Shown piece after piece: positions 1 to 10,185 of a stretch of DNA of 50,878 bases. This stretch comes from Blastococcus mobilis. GTDB taxonomy: Bacteria > Actinomycetota > Actinomycetes > Mycobacteriales > Geodermatophilaceae. The notes under the pieces were generated by a model. It did not search any database, was not told the origin of the DNA, and saw nothing but the letters and a program-made list of their open reading frames with translations. The first letter of the stretch is position 1. Each line of letters opens with the position of its first letter. The DNA lies in the NCBI RefSeq assembly GCF_900188025.1, contig NZ_FZNO01000031.1:1-50878 (forward strand). Direction: 5' to 3'. A program made the position numbers and the translations under genes.

Positions 1-249
1 GTCCAACACTACGCCGGTCTCCAGTCCACCCGATCCCGGGCCCCTGGTCCGGCGAACCTCCCGGTCCGCGCGGCGCATGGAGAACAGTACACGACATCTC
101 GGGGGCGTGCACGGGGGGTCCTCGGAGGCGGGCCGTCCCGGATCCGCCCGGAGCCGGCGACGCGTAGGAGGACGGCGATCCCATGCGGCCGCGCCCCGAG
201 GCCGTCCCCCCGCAGGGTCCCGACGGGAACGTGCGAACGGCGGGGGGGG
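1..249. other. Window edge without a recognisable gene
   Basis: No reading frame here looks like a real protein: the open frames are short, arginine- and proline-rich translations typical of non-coding GC-rich DNA. The stretch lies downstream of dapB, which is read leftward. Nothing further can be supported. Confidence 0.4.
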
Positions 250-374
250 TCCTTCTACGGGGCGTGCGGAGGACGGGGTCCTTCTACCGAGCCTGCGAAG
301 GGCGAGAGATCTGGGCCGCCCTCCTGCACGGCCCCGACGCGAGCCTGCGAGCGGTGGGGCAGGAGAGTCCTTCC

Positions 375-376
<2 letters not shown>
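250..376. repeat. Dispersed stem-loop repeat, one partial and one full copy
   Basis: The second copy (about 321-376) contains GAGCCTGCGAGCGGTGGGG followed by an AGGA-GTCCTT end. This is the same order of blocks seen near 14.4, 21.5, 28.8, 33.6 and 37.2 kb. The partial copy (about 268-300) has GGACGGGGTCCTTCT next to GAGCCTGCGAAG. It lies directly downstream of the dapB stop, so a role in transcription termination is plausible but unproven. Confidence 0.6.
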
Positions 377-1226
<850 letters not shown>

Positions 1227-1592
1227 TCAGCGCGTCCGGCGCTGCCCGCGAGCGAGCCTCTCCCAGGCCAGGAGGCCGAGGAGGACGCCGACGACGTCCG
1301 CGATCCAGTCGGCGACGGACGCCGACCGGTCCAGCGGTGCCATGCCCTGGAAGACCTCGCTGAGCGCGGCGTAGAACACCAGGAGGACGCCCAGGGAGCT
1401 ACGGCCGATGCCGGCCCAGCGGCCGGTCAGCGCGAGCAGAGCGAACAGCCCGGCATGGACGAGCTTGTCGACACCGGGGGGCGCGAACGGCACGCCGTCC
1501 GCGGGTGTGAAGAGCACCGCCAGGGAGACGAGGACGGCGACGGCGAAGGCGCCCCGGGAGAGGGCGCCGTGCACCCGGAGCGCTGCGCGCAT
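1227..1592 (-). CDS. VanZ-like small membrane protein
   Basis: A product of about 121 residues with three or four hydrophobic helices. The motif around V-D-K-L-V-H-A-G-L-F-A-L-L-A and the later acidic A-L-S-E-V-F-Q match the VanZ-like family pattern (HxxxF ... E.xQ). That family is named after the teicoplanin-resistance accessory protein VanZ, but most members have no known function. A longer frame starts at 1631 but overlaps the preceding peptidase by 26 bp. I prefer the ATG at 1592, which leaves a 13-bp gap. It probably lies in the same leftward unit as the M16 peptidase. Function unknown; no evidence of glycopeptide resistance here. Confidence 0.72.
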   Translation of the reverse strand: MRAALRVHGALSRGAFAVAVLVSLAVLFTPADGVPFAPPGVDKLVHAGLFALLALTGRWAGIGRSSLGVLLVFYAALSEVFQGMAPLDRSASVADWIADVVGVLLGLLAWERLARGQRRTR

Positions 1593-1605
1593 CACTCGCC
1601 TGCGC

Positions 1606-2967
1606 TCAGAGCCGGTCGAGGTCGGACTCACGGTAGGGCCCCACCACGGCCAGGCACGTCTCGCGGTCGAACACCTCCGCCGCCACCGCCCGTACCTGGT
1701 CCTCGTCGACGGCGTCGAGCCGGGCCAGTACCTCCCGCACGGGCAGGTACTCCCCGTAGGAGAGCTCGCTCTTGCCCAGCCGGCTCATCCGGGAGCCGGT
1801 GTCCTCCAGGCCCAGCACCATGCCGCCCTTGAGCTGGCCGCGGCTGCGGGCCACCTCCTCGGGGGTGATGCCCTCGGCGGCCACTCCGTCCAGCTCGGCC
1901 CGGATCAGCCGGAGAACCTCGGGGACGCGCTTCTTGGAGCACCCCGCGTAGACGGAGAAGGACCCGGTGCCCGCGTAGTGCGACAGGGACGAGCCCACGC
2001 TGTAGACCAGCCCGCGCTTCTCACGGATCTCCTGGAACAGCCGCGAGCTCATGCCGCCGCCGACCGCGGCGTCCAGCACGGCGGCGGCGTACCGGCGCTC
2101 GTCGAGCCGGCCCATGGCCGGGGCTCCCAGCAGCAGGTGCGTCTGCTCCGTGCGCCGGGCGATGAGGCCGGCCGAGCGGGCCGGCTTGTGCACCGCTCCC
2201 TCCCCCGTGCGCAGCGGTGCCGGCCGGGTGTCACCGGCCAGCCGGTCGCCGAACGCGGCGGTGACGAGATCGAGCACCTGCTGGTGATCCACTCGCCCGG
2301 CGGCGGTCACGACGATCGAGGGCACGGTGTAGCGGCTGCGGTACCAGCCGTCGACGTCGTCCCGAGTCAGCCCCTCGATCGACTCGACGGTGCCGAGCAC
2401 GGACCGGCCGAGCGGGGTGTCGCCGAACAGCGTCTCGGCGAACAGGTCGTGCACGCTGTCTGCGGGCTCGTCGTCGCGCATGGCGATCTCCTCGAGCACC
2501 ACGGTGCGCTCGGACTCCAGGTCCGCGGCGGTGTTGCAGGCCTCGGTGACCAGGTCCGACAGCAACGTCACGGCCAGCGGGAGATCGCTGGAAAGGACGT
2601 TGGCGTAGTAACAGGTGTGCTCCTTGGCGGTGAAGGCATTCATCTCACCGCCGACGGCATCCATCGCCGTCGCGATCTCCAGGGCGCTGCGGGTGGTCGT
2701 CCCCTTGAACAGCAGGTGCTCGAGGAAATGCGACGACCCGGCCACGGCCGGCCCCTCGTCCCGGGAGCCCACGCCGACCCAGATGCCGAGGGTGGCCGAG
2801 AGGACACCCGGCATCGTCTCGGTCAGGACGCGCAGGCCGCCCGGCAGCTCGGTTCGTTCCACCCGGCCGCCGACCTCGTCGAGGTCGAGCAGGTGGGTCT
2901 GGCCGACGGGAACCGGGGCGGGTGCATCAGCACCCGCCCCGGTTCCCGTGATGTCAGGCGTGCTCAC
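1606..2967 (-). CDS. M16 family zinc metallopeptidase (processing-peptidase-like)
   Basis: The 453-residue protein carries the inverted zinc motif H80-F-L-E83-H84 of M16 peptidases, with the expected downstream acidic ligand region ([13 protein letters not shown]). A second, inactive M16 domain follows, containing the R-x-x-x-Y pattern near [11 protein letters not shown]. The family includes mitochondrial processing peptidase and bacterial PqqL-like enzymes that degrade peptides inside a two-domain clamshell. The gene starts with GTG at 2967 and overlaps the pnp stop by 4 bp, so it is translationally coupled to pnp. This pnp-M16-dapB order is common in actinobacteria. No signal peptide is seen, so a cytoplasmic location is likely. 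The physiological substrate is unknown. Confidence 0.93.
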   Translation of the reverse strand: MSTPDITGTGAGADAPAPVPVGQTHLLDLDEVGGRVERTELPGGLRVLTETMPGVLSATLGIWVGVGSRDEGPAVAGSSHFLEHLLFKGTTTRSALEIATAMDAVGGEMNAFTAKEHTCYYANVLSSDLPLAVTLLSDLVTEACNTAADLESERTVVLEEIAMRDDEPADSVHDLFAETLFGDTPLGRSVLGTVESIEGLTRDDVDGWYRSRYTVPSIVVTAAGRVDHQQVLDLVTAAFGDRLAGDTRPAPLRTGEGAVHKPARSAGLIARRTEQTHLLLGAPAMGRLDERRYAAAVLDAAVGGGMSSRLFQEIREKRGLVYSVGSSLSHYAGTGSFSVYAGCSKKRVPEVLRLIRAELDGVAAEGITPEEVARSRGQLKGGMVLGLEDTGSRMSRLGKSELSYGEYLPVREVLARLDAVDEDQVRAVAAEVFDRETCLAVVGPYRESDLDRL

Positions 2968-5216
2968 TCACCCGCGGAGGCAGCGGCCTCGGCCGGAGCC
3001 TCGGCACCGCCGGCGTCACCCTCGACGACCGGCACCAGGCTGATCTTGCCGCGGGCGTCGATGTCGGTGATCTCCACCTGCATCTTGTCGCCGACGTTCG
3101 CGACGTCCTCGACCTTGCCGATGCGCTTGCCGCCACCCAGCTTGCTGATGTGCACCAGACCGTCACGGCCGGGCAGCAGGGAGACGAAGGCGCCGAACGG
3201 GGTGGTCTTGACGACCGTGCCGAGGAAGCGCTCGCCGACCTTGGGCAGCGTCGGGTTGGCGATCGCGTTGATCCGGTCCACCGCGGCCTGGGCCGAGGGG
3301 CCGTCGGAGGCGCCGACGTAGATCGTGCCGTCGTCCTCGATGGTGATGTCCGCGCCGGTCTCGTCCTGGATCGCGTTGATCATCTGGCCCTTGGGGCCGA
3401 TGACCGCGCCGATCTTGTCGACCGGGATGCGGACCGTGGTCACCCGCGGGGCGTACGGGCTCATCTCGTCGGGGCCGTCGATGGCCTCGCCCATGACGTC
3501 GAGGATGTGCAGCCGGGCCGCGCGGGCCTGGGTCAGCGCACCGGCGAGGACGTCGGAGGGGATGCCGTCGAGCTTCGTGTCGAGCTGGAGGGCCGTGACG
3601 AAGTCCTTGGTGCCGGCGACCTTGAAGTCCATGTCACCGAAGGCGTCCTCGGCTCCGAGGATGTCGGTCAGCGCGACGTACTCGGTCTTGCCGTCGACCT
3701 CGTCGGAGACCAGGCCCATGGCGATGCCGGCGACCGGCGCCTTCAGGGGCACACCGGCGTTGAGCAGGGCCAGCGTCGAGGCGCAGACCGAGCCCATGGA
3801 CGTCGAGCCGTTGGAGCCCAGCGCCTCGGAGACCTGCCGGATCGCGTAGGGGAACTCCTCGCGGTCGGGCAGGACCGGGACGAGCGCCCGCTCGGCGAGC
3901 GCGCCGTGCCCGATCTCGCGGCGCTTGGGCGAGCCCACGCGGCCGGTCTCGCCGGTGGAGTACGGCGGGAAGTTGTAGTTGTGCATGTAGCGCTTGCGGG
4001 TCACCGGCGACAGCGTGTCCAGCTGCTGCTCCATGCGGAGCATGTTCAGCGTGGTGACACCCAGGATCTGGGTCTCGCCGCGCTCGAACAGCGCCGAACC
4101 GTGCACTCGCGGGATGACCTCGACCTCGGCCGACAGCGGCCGGATGTCGGTCAGGCCGCGGCCGTCGATGCGGACCTTGTCCCGCAGGATGCGCTGGCGG
4201 ACGACCTTCTTGGTCAGCGCGCGGAAGGCACCGGAGATCTCCTTCTCGCGGCCCTCGAACTGGCCGGCCAGCGCGGCCTTGACCTCGTCCTTGAGCGCGT
4301 CGGTGGCGTCCTCGCGCTCGTGCTTGCCGGCGATCTGCTGCGCCTGGGCCAGCTTGTCGCCGACCTGGGCCTCGACCGCGGCGTAGACGTCGTCCTGGTA
4401 GTCCAGGAAGCGGGGGAAGTCGGCGACGGGCTTGGCGGCCTTCTCGGCCAGCGCGGCCTGCGCGTCGCAGAGCGCCTTGATGAACGGCTTGGCGGCCTCG
4501 AGGCCCTGCGCCACGATTTCCTCGGTGGGAGCCGGAGCCCCACCGGCGACCAGGGCGATCGTCTTCTCGGTCGCCTCGGCCTCGACCATCATGATCGCCA
4601 CGTCGCCGTCCGGGAGGACGCGGCCGGCCACGACCATGTCGAAGACGGCGTCCTCGAGCTCGGTCTGGGTGGGGAACCCGACCCACTGGCCGTTGATCAG
4701 GGCCACGCGAGTGCCGCCGACCGGCCCGGAGAACGGCAGGCCGGAGAGCTGGGTGGACGCCGAGGCGCCGTTGATCGCGAGCACGTCGTAGAGGTGCTCC
4801 GGGTCCAGCGCCATGACGGTGATGACCACCTGGACCTCGTTGCGCAGGCCCTTGGCGAAGGTCGGGCGCAGCGGGCGGTCGATCAGCCGGCAGGTGAGGA
4901 TGGCGTCCTCGGAGGGGCGGCCCTCACGACGGAAGAAGGAGCCGGGGATGCGCCCGGCGGCGTACATCCGCTCCTCGACGTCGACGGTCAGCGGGAAGAA
5001 GTCGAACTGCTCCTTGGGCTGACGACCGGCCGTGGTGGCCGAGAGCAGCATGGTGTCGCCCATGGTGACGACGACGGAGCCGGCGGCCTGGCGGGCGAGC
5101 CGGCCGGTCTCGAAGGTGATGGAACGGCTGCCGAAGCTGCCGTTGTCGATGACCGCCGTGGCGGTCGTGACGCCGTCCTCGGCGTCGAACTCAGCGGTGA
5201 TGGTGGGTGCGGACAC
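2964..5216 (-). CDS. pnp: Polyribonucleotide nucleotidyltransferase (PNPase / GpsI)
   Basis: PNPase degrades RNA 3'-to-5' by phosphorolysis; in actinomycetes the same protein was described as guanosine pentaphosphate synthetase. The 750 residues contain two RNase PH-like domains joined by a helical linker. The second has the catalytic region [19 protein letters not shown] and the [14 protein letters not shown] block. A KH domain ([16 protein letters not shown]) and an S1 domain ([26 protein letters not shown]) follow. Start is GTG at 5216, preceded by AGAAGG at good spacing. It sits downstream of rpsO as in most bacteria, separated by a hairpin, and overlaps the M16 gene at its stop. Confidence 0.98.
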   Translation of the reverse strand: MSAPTITAEFDAEDGVTTATAVIDNGSFGSRSITFETGRLARQAAGSVVVTMGDTMLLSATTAGRQPKEQFDFFPLTVDVEERMYAAGRIPGSFFRREGRPSEDAILTCRLIDRPLRPTFAKGLRNEVQVVITVMALDPEHLYDVLAINGASASTQLSGLPFSGPVGGTRVALINGQWVGFPTQTELEDAVFDMVVAGRVLPDGDVAIMMVEAEATEKTIALVAGGAPAPTEEIVAQGLEAAKPFIKALCDAQAALAEKAAKPVADFPRFLDYQDDVYAAVEAQVGDKLAQAQQIAGKHEREDATDALKDEVKAALAGQFEGREKEISGAFRALTKKVVRQRILRDKVRIDGRGLTDIRPLSAEVEVIPRVHGSALFERGETQILGVTTLNMLRMEQQLDTLSPVTRKRYMHNYNFPPYSTGETGRVGSPKRREIGHGALAERALVPVLPDREEFPYAIRQVSEALGSNGSTSMGSVCASTLALLNAGVPLKAPVAGIAMGLVSDEVDGKTEYVALTDILGAEDAFGDMDFKVAGTKDFVTALQLDTKLDGIPSDVLAGALTQARAARLHILDVMGEAIDGPDEMSPYAPRVTTVRIPVDKIGAVIGPKGQMINAIQDETGADITIEDDGTIYVGASDGPSAQAAVDRINAIANPTLPKVGERFLGTVVKTTPFGAFVSLLPGRDGLVHISKLGGGKRIGKVEDVANVGDKMQVEITDIDARGKISLVPVVEGDAGGAEAPAEAAASAGE

Positions 5217-5441
5217 GTGTCCTTCTCTCTTCTTCGTCGCAGCGGCCTCGTGCCGGCGTGCGACTCCTCTGACGGCCTCGTGCCGTCCTGCGTCCGGGGC
5301 GACCGGTGCTCGATCGAAGCCCTCGGGCGGTGCCGTTCCCCTCCTGCGGAGAACTGATACGTCCCGGGGGCCACTACCGAGGACCGGCCCCTTCTGGGAC
5401 GCGTCCGGCGGCTGGCCGGTTCTCCCCGTGCGACGGGTGCC

Positions 5442-5495
5442 GCACGAGGAAGGGGACCGTCCCGGGATGTCCCGGGAGCGGCCCCCTCGTCGTGC
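5442..5495 (-). terminator. Hairpin between rpsO and pnp
   Basis: Arms GCACGAGGAAGGGG (5442-5455) and CCCCTCGTCGTGC (5483-5495) pair with two mismatches. An inner CCCGGG/CCCGGG stem with a 4-nt loop sits between them. It begins immediately after the rpsO stop. There is no T run, as often in GC-rich actinobacteria. It could be a terminator or an RNA-processing site; in other bacteria the rpsO-pnp spacer is an RNase III target, which is a parallel, not evidence. Confidence 0.55.
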
Positions 5496-5765
5496 TTAGC
5501 GGCGCAGGCCCAGCCGCTCGATGAGCGAGCGGTAGCGCGTGATGTCGGTCTTGGCCAGGTAGTTCAGGAGACGGCGGCGACGACCGACCAGCAGGAGCAG
5601 GCCCCGCCGGCTGTGGTGGTCGTGCTTGTGCGCCTTGAGGTGCTCGGTGAGGTCGCTGATCCGGCGGGTCAGCATCGCGACCTGCACCTCGGGCGAACCG
5701 GTGTCGTTCTCGACCGTGGCGTACTCGGTCATGATCTGCTTCTTGAGCGCGCTCTCCAGCGCCAT
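5496..5765 (-). CDS. rpsO: 30S ribosomal protein S15
   Basis: The 89-residue product is the normal length for S15, which binds the central domain of 16S rRNA and helps form bridge B4 with the large subunit. Family hallmarks are visible: [14 protein letters not shown] near residue 23 and the [18 protein letters not shown] block that contacts rRNA. The start is ATG at 5765, preceded by GGAGG. It lies between ribF and pnp. The 260 bp upstream hold a duplicated GC-rich segment and are the likely promoter region. Confidence 0.98.
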   Translation of the reverse strand: MALESALKKQIMTEYATVENDTGSPEVQVAMLTRRISDLTEHLKAHKHDHHSRRGLLLLVGRRRRLLNYLAKTDITRYRSLIERLGLRR

Positions 5766-5885
5766 GTATCGCCTCCGGGGCGGGTCACGTGTGGCCCCCG
5801 GTCTGGGTCACGGGGGCAGGTTTCACACACGCCGGGTTGCCCCGGCCCTGCCAGCCTACCCGTCCTCCGGACGGAACCGCGGCCA

Positions 5886-6024
5886 GGTGCCGTTCCCCCG
5901 CTGCTCGAAGCCTTTCCCCGTCCCACCTCGGAGGACCCTCCGGGCCCCCGCTCGGCGTGACCGCTCCGCGGCTGCTCCCCGTCGCTCCTCGGGGGGACCC
6001 TCCGGGCCCCCGCTCAGAGCGACC
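5886..6024. repeat. Tandem duplicated GC-rich segment between ribF and rpsO
   Basis: The block GGACCCTCCGGGCCCCCGCTC occurs at about 5933-5953 and again at about 5994-6014, a period of about 61 bp. The flanking bases (CTGCTC...CCCCGTC...CCTCGG) are also repeated. GGACCCTCCGGG-type halves can form short hairpins. It separates ribF from rpsO, so a terminator or boundary role is possible. Confidence 0.6.
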
Positions 6025-6026
6025 CC

Positions 6027-6989
6027 TCAGGTCAGTCCGAGGATCGTTCGGGTGTCGGTGACGTCCTTGGCCATGGCGGCGAGCAGGGCGTCGACGTCGG
6101 GGAAGGCGGCCATGGGGCGCAGCCGCTGCACGAACTCGACGCCGACGTGCTCGCCGTAGAGGTCGCCGTCGTAGTCGAGGACGTAGGCCTCCACCGTGCG
6201 GCGGCTGCCCTGGAACGTCGGGTTGGTGCCGACCGAGATCGCCGCCGGGAACCGCTCCCTGCTCGCGCCGGTACGCGGGTCGCGGGTGACCAGGTGTCCG
6301 GCGTACACGCCATCGGCGGGGACGGCGGTGAACGGGGGGCTCTCCACGTTTGCCGTCGGATACCCCATGTCACGGCCCCGGCGGTCGCCCCGCACGACGA
6401 CCCCGTCCACCCGGTGCGGCCGGCCCAGCGCCCGCGCGGCCGACGCCATGTCACCGGCCGCGATGCAGGCGCGGATGTAGGTCGACGAGATCGTGACCTC
6501 GCCGCCGTCGGACTCGGCGGCGGCGAGCGCCACCCCCTCCACGGCGAAACCGAACCTCCGCCCCTCCTGGGTGAGCGTGCCGACATTGCCGGCTGCCTTG
6601 TGCCCGTAGGTGAAGTTCTCCCCCACCACGACCCGGGCGGCGTGCAGGTGCTCCACGAGCACCGTGTGCGTGAACGACTCCGAGGACAGCCGCATGAACT
6701 CGGGCGTGAAGGGCAGCACGCACATCGCGTCGACCCCCAGCCCGGCGACCAGCTCCGCCTTGCGGTCCATCGAGGTGAGGATCGCCGGGTGCGAGCCGGG
6801 ACGGATCACCTCCGCCGGGTGCGGATCGAACGTCAGCAGGAGGCAGGGACGGCCCATCGCGCGGGCCCGGGCGACGGCGGTGCCGATGAGCTCCTGATGA
6901 CCCCGGTGGACCCCGTCGTACATGCCGACGGTGACGACGGTCCGGCCGAGGTCACCGGGGGTGACGTCCAGCCCACGCCAGCGCAACAC
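6027..6989 (-). CDS. ribF: Bifunctional riboflavin kinase / FAD synthetase
   Basis: RibF phosphorylates riboflavin to FMN and adenylylates FMN to FAD in the cytoplasm. The 320-residue protein has an N-terminal nucleotidyltransferase domain with the H-x-G-H motif (H28-R-G-H31 in VGMYDGVHRGHQ) and the later ISSTYIR signature. The C-terminal flavokinase domain has the M-G-Y-P-T-A-N motif near residue 212. Length is typical of the family. The start is GTG at 6989; no strong ribosome-binding site is visible, so it could begin a few codons later. No FMN riboswitch was recognised upstream. It is 22 bp downstream of the stop of ilvE, in the same direction. Confidence 0.96.
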   Translation of the reverse strand: MLRWRGLDVTPGDLGRTVVTVGMYDGVHRGHQELIGTAVARARAMGRPCLLLTFDPHPAEVIRPGSHPAILTSMDRKAELVAGLGVDAMCVLPFTPEFMRLSSESFTHTVLVEHLHAARVVVGENFTYGHKAAGNVGTLTQEGRRFGFAVEGVALAAAESDGGEVTISSTYIRACIAAGDMASAARALGRPHRVDGVVVRGDRRGRDMGYPTANVESPPFTAVPADGVYAGHLVTRDPRTGASRERFPAAISVGTNPTFQGSRRTVEAYVLDYDGDLYGEHVGVEFVQRLRPMAAFPDVDALLAAMAKDVTDTRTILGLT

Positions 6990-7011
6990 GCGACAGCTCG
7001 TCCCGCGCCGC

Positions 7012-8151
7012 TCAGGCGACCCGGTGCAGCCAGCCGCGGGTGTCGGCGACCCGCCCGTGCTGGATGTCCAGGAGCGACTCGCGCAGCTTCATGGTCAGGG
7101 GGCCGGGGGTGCCGTCGCCGACGACGAAGTCCCCGGTGCGGGCCTTGACCTGGCCGACCGGGGTGATCACCGCGGCGGTCCCGCAGGCGAAGGTCTCGGT
7201 GACGGTGCCGTCGGCCACGCCCTGGCGCCACTCGTCGACGGAGAACCGCCGCTCGGTGACCGTGTGACCCATCGTCCGGGCGAGCTCGATCAGCGAGTCG
7301 CGCGTGATGCCCGGCAGCAGGGTGCCGGAGAGCTCGGGGGTGACCAGCTCGGCGTCGTCCCCGGAGCCGAGGACGAAGAACAGGTTCATCCCGCCCAGTT
7401 CCTCGATGAATTTCTTCTCCACGGCGTCGAGGTAGACCACCTGGTCGCAGCCGAGCGCGCTCGCCTCCTGCTGAGGTAGCAGGCTGGCCGCGTAGTTGCC
7501 GGCGCACTTGACGTCGCCCGTGCCGCCGGGAGCCGCGCGGATGTAGTCCTCGGAGAGGTAGACCGACACGGGGTGGACCCCGCGCGGGAAGTAGGCGCCG
7601 GCCGGGCTGGCGATGACCAGGAAGAGGTACTCCGACGCCGGCCGCACGCCGAGGAACGGCTCGCTGGCCAGCTGGTAGGGCCGGATGTAGAGGGTCTGGT
7701 CGGGGCCGGTGGGCACCCAGTCGCGGTCGGCGTCGACCAGCGCGTCGACGGCAGCGATGAAGGCGTCCTCGGGCACCGGAGGCATGGCCAGCCGCCGGGC
7801 GCTGCGGGCGAAACGGGCGGCGTTCGCCTCGGGACGGAAGGTGGCCACGCTGCCGTCGGGCTGGGCGTAGGCCTTGAGACCCTCGAAGATCGACTGCGCG
7901 TAGTGCAGGGCCGCCGTGGAGGGGTCCAGCTGCAGCGGGGCGTAGGCGGTCAGCCGGGCGTCGTACCAGCCCTCCCCCGCCCGGTACCGGGCCACGAACA
8001 TGCTGTCGGTGAAGTACCGGCCGAAGCCGGGGTCGGCGAGCATCGCGGCGCGCTCGGCGGCCGGGCGACGCGGCACGTCCTCCACCACGAGCGGCACACC
8101 CTCGGTGAACTTCCGCGAGGACGTACGGCTGTCGGCGAGCGTGTCGGTCAT
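7012..8151 (-). CDS. ilvE: Branched-chain amino acid aminotransferase
   Basis: A class IV PLP aminotransferase that transfers the amino group between glutamate and the keto acids of leucine, isoleucine and valine. About 379 residues. The segment GDVKCAGNYAASLLPQQEA holds the PLP-binding lysine, and E-E-L-G-G-M-N-L-F-F and the glycine-rich S-G-T-L-L-P-G-I-T-R motif are typical of the long IlvE subgroup found in actinobacteria. An upstream in-frame GTG exists at 8196. I chose ATG at 8151 because GGGAG lies 4 bp ahead and the protein then starts like its relatives (MTDTLADS). Confidence 0.95.
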   Translation of the reverse strand: MTDTLADSRTSSRKFTEGVPLVVEDVPRRPAAERAAMLADPGFGRYFTDSMFVARYRAGEGWYDARLTAYAPLQLDPSTAALHYAQSIFEGLKAYAQPDGSVATFRPEANAARFARSARRLAMPPVPEDAFIAAVDALVDADRDWVPTGPDQTLYIRPYQLASEPFLGVRPASEYLFLVIASPAGAYFPRGVHPVSVYLSEDYIRAAPGGTGDVKCAGNYAASLLPQQEASALGCDQVVYLDAVEKKFIEELGGMNLFFVLGSGDDAELVTPELSGTLLPGITRDSLIELARTMGHTVTERRFSVDEWRQGVADGTVTETFACGTAAVITPVGQVKARTGDFVVGDGTPGPLTMKLRESLLDIQHGRVADTRGWLHRVA

Positions 8152-8265
8152 GGCTCCCACCTGCATGTGCGCGTGCCCGGGCGTCCCGGCGACCACCGGG
8201 AAGCGTCGTCACACTATCCCCGCCGCGGGCGGCGGCCGTGAGCCGACCGCCACCCCGGGGGCGAC

Positions 8266-8604
8266 TCAGGCCTGGTTCTCCTGGTTGGCCGTCGGGCCCG
8301 CGTACTCGAGCACCTCGTAGGTCCACACGTGAGCGGAGTGCGGAGCGGCCGACGCCAAGGTGTCGCCGCCGCCGTCGTGGGCCCGGTCGAAGTCCTGACT
8401 CGACTGCCAGGCCTCGTAGTCCTCCACGCTGGTCCACCGCGTGTACACCAGGTACTGGTCGGTCCCCTCCACGGGACGCAGCAGCTCGAACCACTCGAAT
8501 CCGGGGGTCTTCTCGACGGCCCCGGCCCGTCCGCGGAAGCGCTCCTCGAACCGCTGCTGCTTGTCCGGGGGAACCGTGATCGCGTTGATCTTGACGACGC
8601 TCAT
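8266..8604 (-). CDS. mhuD: MhuD/IsdG-like haem-degrading monooxygenase
   Basis: A 112-residue antibiotic-biosynthesis-monooxygenase-fold protein whose N-terminus (M-S-V-V-K-I-N-A-I) and the E-x-x-P-G-F ... L-L-R-P-V segment closely follow Mycobacterium tuberculosis MhuD. Residues matching those that hold haem in MhuD are present: Asn7, Trp66 and a histidine at 76 (75 in MhuD, one residue shifted). MhuD cleaves haem to mycobilin and frees iron without releasing CO. The start is ATG at 8604 with GGGGAGG ahead; the longer frame upstream is arginine-rich and not conserved. It is divergent from larB with a 59-bp shared promoter region. Haem degradation is inferred from residues; the fold alone is not specific. 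Confidence 0.82.
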   Translation of the reverse strand: MSVVKINAITVPPDKQQRFEERFRGRAGAVEKTPGFEWFELLRPVEGTDQYLVYTRWTSVEDYEAWQSSQDFDRAHDGGGDTLASAAPHSAHVWTYEVLEYAGPTANQENQA

Positions 8605-8663
8605 GGACCTCCCCTTCCCGCCTCGCCCGCTGGCCAATCGCGCGATACGGCACCCTGGACGGC

Positions 8664-9338
8664 GTGACGTCGAATCGCACCGCCGACCTGGGGTTCGCCC
8701 GGCTGGACCTCGACCGGGCCGGCCGTACCGGCACACCGGAGGTCGTCTACGCCGCCGGCAAGACGCCGACGCAGACCGTGGCCTGCCTCGCCGCCCTCCT
8801 GGACGGCGGCGCCCGACCGGCCTGGGCCACGCGGGTGGACGACGCCACCGCATCCGCCATCCTCGAGCGCTGGCCCGACGCGGTCGTGGACCAGGAGGCG
8901 AGGTGCGCCTTCGTGGGCGGGCTGCCTGCCCCGGTCGGCAACGTCCTCGTCCTCACCGCCGGGACGTCGGACGGGCCGGTCGCCGCCGAGGTCGCCGCCA
9001 CCCTCGCGGCGAGCGGCGTCGGCTGCACCCGGGTCGACGACGTCGGGGTGGCCGGCGTGCACCGGGTGCTCGCGGTCGCTCCCGACCTGGCGGCCGCCGA
9101 CGCCGTCGTGGTCGTCGCCGGGATGGACGGCGCCCTGCCCAGCGTGGTCGCCGGCCTGACCGACCGGCTGGTGGTCGCCGTGCCCACCTCCGTGGGCTAC
9201 GGCGCCGCGTTCGAGGGGCTGGCCGCGTTGCTGACCATGCTCACCGCCTGTGCGCCGGGTGTGCTGGTGGTCAACATCGACAACGGATTCGGGGCGGGCG
9301 TCGCCGCCGCCCGCATCGTCCGGTCGGCCCAGCGGTGA
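8664..9338 (+). CDS. larB: Nickel-pincer cofactor biosynthesis protein LarB
   Basis: LarB is a PurE-like carboxylase/hydrolase that converts nicotinic acid adenine dinucleotide to the dicarboxylated mononucleotide P2CMN, the first step to the nickel-pincer nucleotide. The 224-residue product has the AIR-carboxylase-like block V-L-T-A-G-T-S-D-G-P (96-105), V-A-G-M-D-G-A-L-P-S (151-160) and the C-terminal A-C-A-P-G-V-L-V-V-N-I-D-N-G-F-G. Cys196 there aligns with the substrate-binding cysteine of LarB. It starts with GTG at 8664 without a clear ribosome-binding site and is slightly shorter than family members. It converges on larE with a 10-bp gap. No larC or larA is seen in the window. Confidence 0.93.
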   Translation: MTSNRTADLGFARLDLDRAGRTGTPEVVYAAGKTPTQTVACLAALLDGGARPAWATRVDDATASAILERWPDAVVDQEARCAFVGGLPAPVGNVLVLTAGTSDGPVAAEVAATLAASGVGCTRVDDVGVAGVHRVLAVAPDLAAADAVVVVAGMDGALPSVVAGLTDRLVVAVPTSVGYGAAFEGLAALLTMLTACAPGVLVVNIDNGFGAGVAAARIVRSAQR

Positions 9339-9348
9339 CGGCGAGGCC

Positions 9349-10185
9349 TCAGCGGTAGCGGACGGGGTCCGGCAGCAGCTCGTTCATCGAGCCCGAGCGG
9401 AATCCGCGGGGATCGACCTCGACCCGGCCGAAGCCGGTGACCGAGGCGAGCAGGTCAGGTCGCGCGACCAACTCGTCGACGAGCGCGGCGTCGACCTCGA
9501 CGCGCGCGGTGTCCCCGCCGAGATCACGCACCCGCAGGTCCCGGACCGCCAGCCCGGCGCCGGTCATCGCCGCGCGCAACGAGGTCTCCGCCGCCTCCAC
9601 GCGCGCCAGCGCCTCGGCCGACACGGGCACGCCGTAGGCGATCCGGCTGGCCAGGCACGCGGCGGCCGGCTTGTCGGCCAGGGGCAGACCCCAGCGGCGG
9701 GCGGCAGCCCGGACGTCGTCCTTGGTCATGCCGGCGCGGGCCAGCGGCGCCCAGGCACCCCGCTCCGCGGCGGCGCGGATGCCCGGCCGGAAGCCGGCGC
9801 GCAGGTCGTCGGCGTTGGTGCCCGTGACGACGTCGGCGATGCCGAGGCGGGCGGCCAGCGGTGTCAGGACGTCGACCAGCTCGGCCTTGCAGAACGCGCA
9901 CCGGTCCCCGGCGTTGGCCCGGTAGCCCTCGCGGGAGAGCTCGTCGGTGCGCGGCAGCTCGTGGCGGACCCCCAGGGACTCGGCGAAGGCGACGGCTCCG
10001 CGCCGCTCCGCGGCCGGGAGGCTCGGCGACACGGCGGTGGCGGCCACGACCCGCTGCGCACCCAGGGCGCGCACGGCAGCGGCCAGGACCACGCCGGAGT
10101 CGACACCGCCCGAGAACGCGACCAGCACGCCGGGGACGGCGGCCAGCTCGGCGTCGAGAGCGGCCAGCCGGGAATCGAGGCTCAC
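9349..10185 (-). CDS. larE: ATP-dependent sacrificial sulfur transferase LarE
   Basis: LarE adenylylates P2CMN and donates sulfur to make the thiocarboxylates of the nickel-pincer cofactor. The 278-residue PP-loop protein has S25-G-G-V-D-S30 for ATP binding. It also has Cys177 in PAAACLASR, the position of the sacrificial cysteine (176 in Lactobacillus plantarum LarE). A further Cys96/Cys99 pair lies in GDRCAFCK. The start is GTG at 10185, overlapping the truB stop by 4 bp, so it is translationally coupled to truB, an unusual partner. It faces larB. Whether it acts by sulfur sacrifice or through an iron-sulfur cluster cannot be told from the sequence. Confidence 0.94.
   Translation of the reverse strand: MSLDSRLAALDAELAAVPGVLVAFSGGVDSGVVLAAAVRALGAQRVVAATAVSPSLPAAERRGAVAFAESLGVRHELPRTDELSREGYRANAGDRCAFCKAELVDVLTPLAARLGIADVVTGTNADDLRAGFRPGIRAAAERGAWAPLARAGMTKDDVRAAARRWGLPLADKPAAACLASRIAYGVPVSAEALARVEAAETSLRAAMTGAGLAVRDLRVRDLGGDTARVEVDAALVDELVARPDLLASVTGFGRVEVDPRGFRSGSMNELLPDPVRYR

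Noticed and set aside
3150-5357. A 735-codon open frame on the plus strand
   Set aside because: It is antisense to pnp, translates to Asp/Gly/Leu/Arg-rich sequence with no motifs, and pnp is certain. Such frames come from strong G/C third-position bias.
5766-6026. FMN or other riboswitch around ribF/rpsO
   Set aside because: The stretch is a duplicated GC-rich repeat downstream of ribF, not upstream; no conserved riboswitch elements were seen.
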